DNA of 64,000 bases from Clostridium simiarum (GTDB lineage: Bacteria; Bacillota; Clostridia; Clostridiales; Clostridiaceae): NCBI RefSeq assembly GCF_018919175.1, contig NZ_JAHLQL010000003.1:308322-372321 (forward strand), written 5' to 3'. The notes beneath the pieces are model-generated. The model had not been told where the DNA came from, searched no databases, and worked only from the letters and a program-made list of their open reading frames with translations. A program made the translations under genes and the position numbers. Positions 38,041-46,060 of this stretch are shown here, piece after piece; position 1 is the first letter of the stretch, and each line of letters starts with the position of its first letter.

Positions 38041-39195
38041 ATGAAAGTGTATCTTGATAATGCAGCTACTACTTATCCTAAACCACCATCAGTACATAAT
38101 AACATGATGAATTTTTTTACAAACTTAGGTTCTAGTCCTGGAAGGGGTAGCTATTCAACAGCTTTAGAAAGTAGTAGATTGGTTTACAGTTGTAGAGAAT
38201 CATTATGCGAGCTTTTCAATTTTTCAAAACCAGAGAATGTTATATTTACATATAATGTTACAACTTCATTGAATATGCTAATAAAGGGTTTTGTTAAGGA
38301 AGGGTTTCATGTAATAACCACATCCATGGAGCATAATTCATCTTTAAGGCCTTTATTTCAACTAAAAGATACTTTAGGAATTGAATTAGATATCTTACAA
38401 TGTTCACCTACTGGAATTTTAAATGTAGAGGATTTTAAAAATCTCATAAAACCTAATACTAAATTAGTAGTAGTAAATCACGCATCAAATATAGTAGGCT
38501 CCATACAACCTATAGAAGAAATAGGTAAAATATGTAATGAAAAAGGGATTTATTTTATTTTAGATTCTGCTCAAACAGCAGGTGTTATAGATATAGATTT
38601 TAAAAAAGTAGGTTGTAGTGCTCTTGCTTTTACAGGTCATAAAAGTCTACTTGGGCCTCAAGGCATAGGCGGATTTTTGATTTCTGATGATCTAAATGAT
38701 GTCTGTGACCCTTTTATAACTGGAGGCACAGGAAGTTTATCTTCTAGTATTTATCAACCAGATTTTTTACCGGATAAATATGAAAGTGGCACTATGAACA
38801 CCCCTGGAATTATAGGTCTTTTAGCTGGAATACAATATATAAAATCCCAAGGTATGGACTATATAAAAAATAAAGAGGAAGAGCTCTGTGATTTATTTTT
38901 AAATAATCTTTTAAATATGGATAATGTTAAATTATATGGATTAACCACAGCGAAACATAGAACAGCAGTAATTTCAGCTAATTTCGAAAATAAGGATTCT
39001 TCTGAAATATCCTATCTTTTAGATTCTCAGTTTGGTATAATGACTAGAACTGGATTACACTGTGCGCCTTTAGCTCATAAAACAATAGGAACATACCCAG
39101 AAGGAACCTTAAGATTTAGTATTGGACCTTTTAACGATGAAAGGGACATACTTTATACTATTGATAGTTTAAATAAAGTATTAAGAGGTGATTAG
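38041..39195 (+). CDS. Cysteine desulfurase-family aminotransferase V
   Basis: A 384-aa PLP enzyme: PLP lysine in FTGHKSLLGPQG and a conserved cysteine in RTGLHCAPLAHKTIG. It belongs to the desulfurase-like family often called the EF2568 type, found with DUF3343 and SelD-related genes, rather than to SufS or IscS; the housekeeping SufS is at 11845. It may release sulfur or selenium from cysteine or selenocysteine. The ATG has GGAGG upstream. Confidence 0.85.
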   Translation: MKVYLDNAATTYPKPPSVHNNMMNFFTNLGSSPGRGSYSTALESSRLVYSCRESLCELFNFSKPENVIFTYNVTTSLNMLIKGFVKEGFHVITTSMEHNSSLRPLFQLKDTLGIELDILQCSPTGILNVEDFKNLIKPNTKLVVVNHASNIVGSIQPIEEIGKICNEKGIYFILDSAQTAGVIDIDFKKVGCSALAFTGHKSLLGPQGIGGFLISDDLNDVCDPFITGGTGSLSSSIYQPDFLPDKYESGTMNTPGIIGLLAGIQYIKSQGMDYIKNKEEELCDLFLNNLLNMDNVKLYGLTTAKHRTAVISANFENKDSSEISYLLDSQFGIMTRTGLHCAPLAHKTIGTYPEGTLRFSIGPFNDERDILYTIDSLNKVLRGD

Positions 39196-39199
39196 AAAT

Positions 39200-40255
39200 A
39201 TGGAGTCCTTTCAAGAAAAAATAAATAAACTTTTACTATTCTTTGTAATATACACCATAAGTTTTATGGTGTTTTTCAAAACTCTTCCTTATACATTACC
39301 CTTTGTATTAGCATTAATATGTGCTTATTTATTAAGAAGACCTACAAGATATCTTATAAATAAATTTAAAATGAAAGCTTCTTTAGCTTCATTATTAACT
39401 ACATTAATTTTCTTTACTGCTATAATTTCAATATTCTCCCTTACTATATCATCTATTATTAATGAAATTATTGGTCTTACCAAATTAATTCAAAACTATA
39501 TAAATACTAACTATTACAATATATTAAATATATTTTCTAAGTTACAAGATAACTTTAATAATATTGACCCTTATATCATAGAACAAGCTAAAAATTACCT
39601 TCTAAGCTCAATTTCTGGAATTCTTAATTCTACTGTAAATATAGGTAGTTCTTTAGTTGGTTATTTTATAAATATATTAAGCTCTATACCCTATATAGGT
39701 ATGGTTATTGTCTTTACACTCCTATCTACTTATTTTTTTACAAAACGGATAAGCTTAAGGGACATCCCCCTACTTACTTCTGCAATAAATAATAAAAACT
39801 CATACAAAATACTAGAGATATTTAACCATGCAAAGAAGATGCTGCTTAGTTATATCGCCTCCTACGGCTTTGTGATTTTGATAAGTTTTGCTATTACCCT
39901 AGCCGGTTTTTTAATTTTAGGAGTTAATTATGCACTAATACTAAGTATTCTTTGTGCCTTATTTGATCTTTTACCAGTTCTAGGCATGCCCCTTATTTAT
40001 ATACCCCTTATAGTATATAATTTATTTATTCATAATTACTTTATAGCTATAGGCCTTACTATATTATATGTTGCTGTATTTATTACTAGACAAATAGTTG
40101 AACCAAAAATTATGTCTTCTTCTTTAGGATTAGATCCTGTAGCAGTACTCGCCGCTATATTTATAGGATTAAAGGCAAAAGGAATTAGTGGAATGGTATT
40201 TTGTATGTTTTTAGTAGTATTCTATAATATCTTTAAAAAAACGGAGATAATTTAG
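39200..40255 (+). CDS. AI-2E/YtvI-like integral membrane protein
   Basis: 351 aa from the ATG at 39200, chosen because AGAGGTGA lies 8 nt upstream; the frame itself runs from 39188, inside the previous gene. About eight membrane helices with a central amphipathic region (about 70-150) typical of AI-2E family permease-like proteins (DLLPVLGMPLIYIPL, RQIVEPKIMSSSLGLDP). The size and sequence resemble sporulation protein YtvI. Substrate unknown. Confidence 0.85.
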   Translation: MESFQEKINKLLLFFVIYTISFMVFFKTLPYTLPFVLALICAYLLRRPTRYLINKFKMKASLASLLTTLIFFTAIISIFSLTISSIINEIIGLTKLIQNYINTNYYNILNIFSKLQDNFNNIDPYIIEQAKNYLLSSISGILNSTVNIGSSLVGYFINILSSIPYIGMVIVFTLLSTYFFTKRISLRDIPLLTSAINNKNSYKILEIFNHAKKMLLSYIASYGFVILISFAITLAGFLILGVNYALILSILCALFDLLPVLGMPLIYIPLIVYNLFIHNYFIAIGLTILYVAVFITRQIVEPKIMSSSLGLDPVAVLAAIFIGLKAKGISGMVFCMFLVVFYNIFKKTEII

Positions 40256-40330
40256 ATTAAATCAAGTACTTCTTAGATTTACTTGTAAGAAATACCTCTT
40301 TTTATCTTAGGATATGAAGATGGGTCTCCC

Positions 40331-40463
40331 AAGCAGTGAACTAAGATATATCACTTTGGGTAAATAGGTTAAGCAGAGAAACAAGATACATGATCTTATG
40401 TGAGTCCCTTACTTTTATAGTACTTATCTGAAGGTATAAAAATGAGTTTCCTTATAAAAGCAT
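40331..40463 (+). repeat. Degenerate intergenic repeat copies (first cluster)
   Basis: Contains AAGCAGTGAACTAAGATATA, then AAGCAGAGAAACAAGATACA with GTGAGTCCCTTA, and ATAAAAATGAGTTTCCTTA. The same three elements recur, with changes, at 42201-42449, on the other side of the yyaC-ykuS-DUF4446 block. Within this 300-nt spacer no gene is visible. Confidence 0.6.
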
Positions 40464-40515
40464 ATTATCAACGTGATAAATCTTACATGCATCATTGGTA
40501 AAAAACTACATGTAT

Positions 40516-40558
40516 AAAAACCTCCAAATTGGATATAATTCCAAAAAAGGAGGTTTTT
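40516..40558 (+). promoter_or_regulatory. Hairpin sequestering the yyaC ribosome site
   Basis: AAAAACCTCC (40516-40525) pairs perfectly with GGAGGTTTTT (40549-40558), with an inner TTGGA/TCCAA stem. The 3' arm is the only Shine-Dalgarno of yyaC, 5-8 nt before its ATG. It can also act as an intrinsic terminator. Either way, yyaC expression depends on this fold. Confidence 0.7.
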
Positions 40559-40562
40559 CTTC

Positions 40563-41159
40563 ATGAAAAAAAAATTAACTTTTGACTCTAATGACAGAGG
40601 CTCTGTGGCTTTAATAAGAGATGCATTATCTGAAATAATATCTGAAGAAATAAAAAAAGATAAGCCCATAATTTTTTTATGTATTGGAACTGATCGATCT
40701 ACTGGAGATAGTCTTGGTCCTTTAATTGGACATAAATTAAAGTTTCTAATGAGAAACAATATCTCTATTTATGGAAATCTAGAACATCCTATACATGCTA
40801 AAAATTTAGAGGAAACTATAAATGAAATAAATGAATCTTTTCCTAATTCTTTTATTATAGCTATAGATGCTTGTCTAGGAAATTTACAAAACGTAGGAAA
40901 AATTTTTATAAATAAAAGTCCTCTTTATCCTGGAGCCGCTATGAATAAGAAATTACCTCCTGTAGGAGACATAAGTATAACTGGAGTAGTGAATATATCT
41001 GGAGCTTTAGAATTTATGGTTTTACAAAATACTAGACTGTATACTGTTATGCAGTTAGCAGACATAATATCTAAAGGCATATATCACTCTATACTAAAAT
41101 CAATTGGAGGTAAAAATTCATCACAGATAAAGAGTTCAAATCTAATAGAAAACAATTAA
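40563..41159 (+). CDS. yyaC: Spore protease YyaC
   Basis: 198 aa. Characteristic segments are IIFLCIGTDRSTGDSLGPLIG and HAKNLEETINEI, the germination-protease (GPR)-like fold of YyaC. YyaC genes lie next to soj-spo0J in spore formers. It converges on the ykuS-like gene, overlapping it by 4 nt at the stop codons. Confidence 0.92.
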   Translation: MKKKLTFDSNDRGSVALIRDALSEIISEEIKKDKPIIFLCIGTDRSTGDSLGPLIGHKLKFLMRNNISIYGNLEHPIHAKNLEETINEINESFPNSFIIAIDACLGNLQNVGKIFINKSPLYPGAAMNKKLPPVGDISITGVVNISGALEFMVLQNTRLYTVMQLADIISKGIYHSILKSIGGKNSSQIKSSNLIENN

Positions 41160-41398
41160 TTAAAATTTCTATCATTAATTATATTATCTATATCCTCTAC
41201 ATTTTTACTTCCGTAATCTATAACTAGCACCCCATTTATACCCTTATATTTATTAATATTTAATGAAGATATGTCACTATTTTTTATGTCACAAATTATA
41301 GCTTCACATCCTTCATTAATTTCATTAACAACCTCATATCCTTTATCAATCAAACTAGATTTTATAGATTCTAAATTTCCACTTACATATACTTTCAT
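41156..41398 (-). CDS. YkuS-like (UPF0180) protein
   Basis: An 80-aa protein with the UPF0180/YkuS outline: short N-terminal strand, SSLIDKGYEVV helix, CEAIICDIKNSDISSL and a C-terminal helix. Function unknown. The only ribosome site, AAGGAGG, is buried in a perfect 15-bp hairpin immediately before the ATG. Confidence 0.7.
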   Translation of the reverse strand: MKVYVSGNLESIKSSLIDKGYEVVNEINEGCEAIICDIKNSDISSLNINKYKGINGVLVIDYGSKNVEDIDNIINDRNFN

Positions 41399-41400
41399 AT

Positions 41401-41443
41401 AAAAGCCTCCTTTTAAGATATTGTTTCCTAAAAGGAGGCTTTT
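41401..41443 (-). promoter_or_regulatory. Hairpin sequestering the ykuS-like ribosome site
   Basis: A perfect 15-bp stem, AAAAGCCTCCTTTTA / TAAAAGGAGGCTTTT, with a 13-nt loop; the 3' arm on the minus strand contains AAGGAGG, 7 nt before ATG. It is also 58 nt after the DUF4446 stop, so it may be a dual terminator and translational switch. Confidence 0.75.
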
Positions 41444-41500
41444 ATTCTTATAACTTATAGATAAAAATCCAAGTAAAATAGTGAAAATCCTTATATAACT

Positions 41501-41998
41501 TTAGTCGCTAGTAGCCTCATTTAACACATGCAATTCTTCCTCAGAAAGATCATATCTAGATATACCTTTATCTATTGGTTTCGCATAAGTTGTACTTTCA
41601 TTTCTACCATATATACCTGTAAGTATTACACCATCATTATTATCATCTAATAACGCAATAGAAAAGCTTAAGTCGCTTCCAACATCTTCAAAAGCTTTAT
41701 ATCTTGTAATAGCTAACTTTTGTACGCATCCTTTTAATCTTTCATCCATATTATCATAAAGCGCCTTAACATCTTCTGCTATACTCTTACTTTCATCAAC
41801 TTTATCTAAATATAAGTTTATTAGTTCTTCCAAGTTTTTATTATTAGAGCCTCTCATGAATTTTCTATATCTTTTTTCCATCTTGTTTAAAGACCTAAAT
41901 AATACTATTATAAGTATGAAAAATATTAGATTTATAGCAACTAACCCCAATATTACATAAGGTTGTACATCTTGTATAACATTTAGTATATCTTGCAA
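41501..41998 (-). CDS. DUF4446 family protein
   Basis: 165 aa, starting at TTG (41998) with AAGGA upstream. An N-terminal membrane helix (about 12-36), a charged helical stretch likely to form a coiled coil (about 40-90), then a conserved domain with RYKAFEDVGSDLSFSIALLD typical of DUF4446. Found beside spo0J-soj in many clostridia. Function unknown. A parS site lies directly upstream. Confidence 0.85.
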   Translation of the reverse strand: MQDILNVIQDVQPYVILGLVAINLIFFILIIVLFRSLNKMEKRYRKFMRGSNNKNLEELINLYLDKVDESKSIAEDVKALYDNMDERLKGCVQKLAITRYKAFEDVGSDLSFSIALLDDNNDGVILTGIYGRNESTTYAKPIDKGISRYDLSEEELHVLNEATSD

Positions 41999-42018
41999 TT
42001 CCTTGTCATTCCTTTCTA

Positions 42019-42034
42019 TGTTTCACGTGAAACA
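42019..42034. promoter_or_regulatory. parS: parS site 1
   Basis: TGTTTCACGTGAAACA, a perfect 16-bp palindrome identical to the Bacillus subtilis parS consensus bound by ParB/Spo0J. It lies 21 nt upstream of the DUF4446 start and 430 nt downstream of parB. Confidence 0.97.
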
Positions 42035-42150
42035 TTTTGAGTTTTATCAAGTTATCCTTAGGTTCAAGCAGAGTTTATCTATAATAACTATTCTCTTCAT
42101 GTGAACCTTATAAAAACTTATCCATGTAAACAGTATTGCTTATGCACAGT

Positions 42151-42449
42151 ATAAGAACTCTAAATCACTAAAGCTTAAGAGTTCTTATATGTCCATTGAA
42201 ATAGCCAACCAAGATTCCTGATATTGTGTGAGTCACTTAAACAGATACCCAAGTCATGGCTTCATGGAAGCCCCTTAGGCAAGTGCCTAAACTCACAGTT
42301 TAATGGTATTCCGTTAAGCAGAGAACCAAGATTTACAACCTTTTTTTGAATCACTTAAGGAGATACCAATCCTCTGGCTTGTTGGTAGTGGCTTACTATT
42401 GGCTTACTCATCTATGAAGTCATAAAAATGAGTTTCCTTACCATAGCAT
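42151..42449. repeat. Hairpins and degenerate repeats between parB and DUF4446
   Basis: An 11-bp stem ATAAGAACTCT/AGAGTTCTTAT (42151-42188) is followed by two diverged repeat copies, 42201-42252 and 42316-42368. Both contain ACCAAGAT followed by GTCACTTAA or ATCACTTAA and AGATACC. Small hairpins GGCTTC-ATG-GAAGCC (42258-42272) and TTAGGC-AAGT-GCCTAA (42274-42290) lie between them, and ATAAAAATGAGTTTCCTTA at 42422 repeats the element at 40436. No gene is visible in this 430-nt spacer. Confidence 0.6.
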
Positions 42450-42467
42450 AAACACTCATTCTTTTAC

Positions 42468-43313
42468 TTATAACTTCATCATGTCTAAAATTCGTTGTAA
42501 GTCCTCTTCCGAATAATATTCAATTTCTATCTTACCTTTATTATTCCTTTTAGAGTTTATATTTACTTTTGTTCCAAAATGGCTTTGTAATCTTTCTTTT
42601 ATATCATTATAATAAGGGTTTAGAGTTTTAAGCTGCTTAGATTCCTTGTTACTTTTATCTAAACTTTTTATTATTCTTTCAACCTCTCTAACAGTTAAAT
42701 CTTCATCTATTATTTTTTGAGATAATTCGTATTGAAGGTCCTTATTTAATATTCCAAGTAATGCTCTTCCATGACCTTCTGTTATGACACCATCTTTCAA
42801 ATAATCTTGAACTCTAGTATCTAAGTTTAATAATCTCATAGTATTTGCGATGGCAGCTCTTGATTTTCCTATCCTAACACTTAAAGCTTCCTGAGTAAGA
42901 TTAAAATCTTCAATTAGTTTTTTATAAGCCAAAGCTTCTTCTATAGGATTTAAATCTTCTCTTTGTATATTTTCTATAAGTGATATTTCTAATACTTGCT
43001 TATCAGTTAAATCCATAATAATTGCTGGAACTTCTTTTAATCCAGCTAACTTAGCAGCTCTCCATCGTCTTTCTCCAGCTATAATCATATAACCTTTATC
43101 CATACTTTTAAGTATAATAGGTTGAATGATTCCATGTTCTTTTATAGACTCTGCTAATGATGATATCTTTTCCTCATCAAAAAGCTTACGAGGTTGATGA
43201 CTATTTGCTTTTATCAGATTCATAGAAATAAGATTGCTTTCATTTTGTTCCTTCATATCCTCTTCAGGAATAAGAGCACCTAACCCTTTTCCTAATCCAA
43301 ATTTTTTAGTCAA
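42468..43313 (-). CDS. parB: Chromosome-partitioning protein ParB (Spo0J)
   Basis: 281 aa. An N-terminal Arg-rich segment, the ParB CTPase/nuclease-fold domain with QPRKLFDEEK and GERRWRAAKLAG, a helix-turn-helix (LTQEALSVRIGKSRAAIAN) and a C-terminal dimerisation domain. It binds parS, slides as a CTP-dependent clamp and stimulates ParA. It overlaps parA by 8 nt, the classic soj-spo0J arrangement. Three parS sites lie within 4 kb. Confidence 0.97.
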   Translation of the reverse strand: MTKKFGLGKGLGALIPEEDMKEQNESNLISMNLIKANSHQPRKLFDEEKISSLAESIKEHGIIQPIILKSMDKGYMIIAGERRWRAAKLAGLKEVPAIIMDLTDKQVLEISLIENIQREDLNPIEEALAYKKLIEDFNLTQEALSVRIGKSRAAIANTMRLLNLDTRVQDYLKDGVITEGHGRALLGILNKDLQYELSQKIIDEDLTVREVERIIKSLDKSNKESKQLKTLNPYYNDIKERLQSHFGTKVNINSKRNNKGKIEIEYYSEEDLQRILDMMKL

Positions 43314-44043
43314 TCTTATCCCCTCCTTGTCTATTCATAAATTCTTTAGCTAAGTCCTCATAAGATATTGCACCCCTGCACTTATCATCGTATAAAGCAA
43401 TAGGTAACCCATAACTAGGAGCCTCTGCTAATCTTATATTTCTAGGTATAGTTGTTTTATAAACCTTATCCTTAAAGAATTTTCTAACTTCTGAAACAAC
43501 TTCATTTGATAAGTTAGTTCTCCCATCATACATACTCATTAATATACCTTCTACTTCTAGGTCTTTATTTAATGACTTTTTAACTAATTGAATAGTATTT
43601 ACAAGTTGTCCTACTCCTTCTAAAGCATAAAATTCACATTGTATAGGAATTAAAACAGAATCTGCTGCTGTTAGCGCATTAATAGTTAAAAAACCTAAAG
43701 AAGGTGGACAATCAATAAATATATAATCAAATTTATCTTTAACAACTTTAAGTTTATCTCTTAAAATATTTTCTCTACCTTTTTTATCGATTAATTCCAC
43801 CTCTGCACCTGCTAGCTCCATAGTAGAAGGTATCAAGTATAAATTCTTAATTAGTTCTGATTCTAATATAGCTTCTTCTGCTGTTAAATCAGAAGATATT
43901 AAATCATAGGTAGAATGCTCTAATGTTTTTTTGTCAATACCTAGACCACTGGTCGTATTTCCTTGAGGATCTATATCTACTGCTAATATTTTAAATCCTT
44001 CTAATGCAAGATATGAACATAAATTAATATTTGTGGTTGTTTT
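43306..44043 (-). CDS. parA: ParA (Soj), exon 2: residues 15-259
   Basis: The second exon begins KTTTNINLCSYLALEGFKIL and carries the catalytic Lys/Thr part of Walker A, the IDPQGNTTSGLG segment and Walker A'/B motif FIDCPPSLGFLTINAL. It reads in frame for 245 codons without a start codon at its head: the coding frame enters directly from the intron boundary at 44043/44044. Joined to 46061-46102 it gives a full-length 259-aa ParA ATPase. ParA dimers bound to ATP coat DNA and move ParB-parS complexes; they also control DnaA in Bacillus. An in-frame TTG at 43836 is an unlikely internal start. Confidence 0.95.
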   Translation of the reverse strand, partial: KTTTNINLCSYLALEGFKILAVDIDPQGNTTSGLGIDKKTLEHSTYDLISSDLTAEEAILESELIKNLYLIPSTMELAGAEVELIDKKGRENILRDKLKVVKDKFDYIFIDCPPSLGFLTINALTAADSVLIPIQCEFYALEGVGQLVNTIQLVKKSLNKDLEVEGILMSMYDGRTNLSNEVVSEVRKFFKDKVYKTTIPRNIRLAEAPSYGLPIALYDDKCRGAISYEDLAKEFMNRQGGDKID

Positions 44044-44104
44044 GTAGGATAGGAAAAAAGCGCCTTATTATATTTCTAAAATAGGTTTCTTTTAACCCTC
44101 CTCC

Positions 44105-44138
44105 GAACCGTACGTACACCTTTCAGCGTATACGGCTC
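44105..44138 (-). ncRNA. Group II intron domain V
   Basis: The 34-nt hairpin begins GAGCCGTA and ends TACGGTTC, with a GAAA tetraloop and the AGC catalytic triad in the 5' strand. It is followed by a domain VI region with an A seven nt from the 3' end (TATCCTAC), the likely branch point. Confidence 0.95.
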
Positions 44139-44159
44139 TCCAGCTATCCCTAAGTCAAA

Positions 44160-45491
44160 TTATAGTGTTTTTTTTATGTTTTGAGTAAAATATTTAATCT
44201 TTTTATCATCTTTAAGTTTTAGACTAGAAAAATATCCTAAGTTTTTTTTATACTTTTCTTTTATGGATTTTATAGATGTATTTTCTTTTCTTGCTATTGT
44301 ACTTAACATACTACCCTTATGGTAGTACCTAAATTTTCTTAGCTTGTAATTCACATCTTCAGCATATTTATAGTATTCATATACAGTTTCTATTTCAGAA
44401 TTATATAATCTTATAATATTTTGAGAGCTTAGATTTATTCTCTCTCCCTTATAAAAGGGAACATTATCTTTTTTAAAATAACTACTGGCCTTATTAATAA
44501 ATTTAGATGGAACTAAAATTCTAGTATTGATTTTATCTTGCTTAAATCTTATATCATAATGACAAAATTCAATGGTATTTGTGACATTCAAATCATATTC
44601 CTTTAAATTATTAATACCTAACTTATCTTCCATAAGAAATTTAAAATCATCTAAAAACTTATCTAAATCTTTATATGAATTCATCATAATTAATATTTCG
44701 TTTTCTATTGTTATAACCTTTACACTTACTGCATGTAAACTTATTAATTCATCTAATATATTTCTTATTTCTAAAAAAAATACTTTCCAGAGAATACTGC
44801 TAAGATGATTATTGTCTTTTATATATAAATAATAAAATTCATCTTGTGTTATAACTTCATAAAATCTAAAATAATTTGATTTAATAAATCTATTTATAAG
44901 TTCAATAAATCGTCCATCATTTATACTTTCCTTGAGGAATTTGTTTAATACATCTATTTGTTTCACGTGAAACATTTTGTTAAAGTTAATTTTTATCACT
45001 TTATTATAATTAAAATGCTTAATATTACAGAAACATTTAATTACTTGTTCAGGATTTGAAACAACTTTAAAAAACTCTTTTTCTTTTAGTTTTTTTGTAA
45101 ATATACTCTCTACAATTTCTTTTACAAGATATTGCAATATATAATCCTCTAAATTATCTTCCTTAATATATATATTTAAAAGTCCATCTTCTTTATATTC
45201 ATTAATAAAATTTTTATTGAAATATGATCTCCCTTTATTCTTATTAATAAAAGAATATAAATCCTTTGGATAATATTTTTCTACTTTTAATTCTTCTATA
45301 ATATTTTCAATTAAGCTTTCAATATTTATATTGTTTTTTTTAATATAACTTTGAAAACCATTTTCTTTACTTATATTATTTATAACCTTCTTATAAAAAT
45401 CCATATTAAATAAATGTCTATAAATTCTATCAAACTTAAAGTTTATAGGTTTTTGACTTAGTATAGACAAAATTACATCAGCCTCTTGCAT
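44160..45491 (-). CDS. Intron-encoded maturase with degenerate reverse-transcriptase domain
   Basis: 443 aa from the ATG at 45491, which has GGAGGTG 6 nt upstream. The start MQEADVILSILSQKP and DRIYRHLFNMDFY match the N-terminus of group II intron proteins. The RT region can be followed, but RT-3 GDIKGFFD has become INFNKMFH (about 168-175), the TPQGG box is lost, and YADD is replaced by IENE (about 262-265), so no catalytic Asp remains. The maturase X domain is well kept: LVPSKFINKA, FYKGERINLS, IIRLYNSEIETVYEYYK and GSMLSTIARKENTSIKSIKEKYKK (about 325-415). It ends without an HNH endonuclease. It should help the intron fold and splice, as chloroplast MatK does. Confidence 0.85.
   Translation of the reverse strand: MQEADVILSILSQKPINFKFDRIYRHLFNMDFYKKVINNISKENGFQSYIKKNNINIESLIENIIEELKVEKYYPKDLYSFINKNKGRSYFNKNFINEYKEDGLLNIYIKEDNLEDYILQYLVKEIVESIFTKKLKEKEFFKVVSNPEQVIKCFCNIKHFNYNKVIKINFNKMFHVKQIDVLNKFLKESINDGRFIELINRFIKSNYFRFYEVITQDEFYYLYIKDNNHLSSILWKVFFLEIRNILDELISLHAVSVKVITIENEILIMMNSYKDLDKFLDDFKFLMEDKLGINNLKEYDLNVTNTIEFCHYDIRFKQDKINTRILVPSKFINKASSYFKKDNVPFYKGERINLSSQNIIRLYNSEIETVYEYYKYAEDVNYKLRKFRYYHKGSMLSTIARKENTSIKSIKEKYKKNLGYFSSLKLKDDKKIKYFTQNIKKTL
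44959..44974. promoter_or_regulatory. parS: parS site 2, inside the intron maturase gene
   Basis: A perfect TGTTTCACGTGAAACA within the coding sequence of the maturase, where it encodes the residues M-F-H-V-K-Q at the former RT-3 box. The match to the full 16-bp consensus inside a reading frame is unlikely to be chance. Confidence 0.95.
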
Positions 45492-45775
45492 TTCGCACAC
45501 CTCCATAATTTTGTATTTGGATAACCTGCTTTCCTTCGCCCTGTAAGCGGCTTTCCCGCATCCGAATTTACGGCATTACCTGTCTATTCAGGTTTCTCTA
45601 ACTACTATGAAAGCTCCGTAACCATATCAGATATTCAAGATCTTTTAATCTATAGCCTAAAGGCATTCTGACTTAGGTCATCTCCGTTTAGATTTATAAG
45701 CAAAATATATAACTTAGGCTCCTGTTCGCTTCTCTAAGGTATAATACGTAATATACCCCTGGAAAGGTTAGAGAG

Positions 45776-45803
45776 TATAAAAATTGTAGGAAAAATTTTT
45801 ATA
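45776..45803 (-). ncRNA. EBS1 hairpin of the intron
   Basis: The intron RNA has a 10-bp stem TATAAAAATT/AATTTTTATA with an 8-nt loop TTTCCTAC. The loop's TCCTAC is the exact complement of GTAGGA, the last six bases of parA exon 1 (46061-46066). About 40 nt upstream in the intron (near 45838) a CCTG...CAGG hairpin exposes TCGCC, which could pair with GGCGG of the exon as EBS2; that one is tentative. Confidence 0.85.
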
Positions 45804-46060
45804 AACCTTATCTAATAAAATAATTGTTTTATTACCTGGCGATTCAGGCAAGAGAAACTAGGTTTAAAGCAGTATAGCTTTGGCCATATTATATGTTGGT
45901 CTTGCAAAAACCTTTAATAATATATCAAAGTTTTTGCTTTTCTGGCATGCTATTGTCCTATTCATAGTTTCCTATAAAATAGTAAGCCAGCTAACCAAAT
46001 AGACATCTCTCCAGTCTAATATCCATAGGGACATTGCTTAAAAATCCTTTACGGACGCAC

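Larger units (their letters stand above)
44044..46060 (-). mobile_element. Group II intron interrupting parA, 2,017 nt
   Basis: On the minus strand it begins GTGCGTCC (consensus GUGYG) at 46060 and ends CTAC at 44044 (consensus AY). A canonical domain V lies at 44105-44138. Domain I includes an EBS1 loop at 45776-45803 perfectly complementary to the last six exon bases (GTAGGA). An open frame occupies domain IV. Exons join as GGA|AAA, restoring the ParA P-loop. Unspliced RNA stops after three intron codons (V-R-P-stop). By sequence of domain V it looks like subgroup IIB. The encoded protein lacks reverse-transcriptase active residues and an endonuclease, so the intron is predicted to splice but not to move by retrohoming. 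Confidence 0.96.

Noticed and set aside
43306..43836. A truncated 176-aa ParA lacking its P-loop
   Set aside because: The frame continues upstream without a stop to 44043 and joins exon 1 precisely across the intron, giving the full protein.
44160..45506. The 448-codon frame as an ordinary hypothetical gene between parB and noc
   Set aside because: It lies inside a group II intron with clear ends and domain V, and its C-terminal part matches the maturase X domain. The upstream ATG at 45506 overlaps the ribosome site that fits the ATG at 45491.
44044..46060. Recent insertion that inactivates parA
   Set aside because: Exons are intact and in frame, EBS1-IBS1 pairing is perfect and the maturase X domain is conserved, so functional splicing is more likely than a dead gene.
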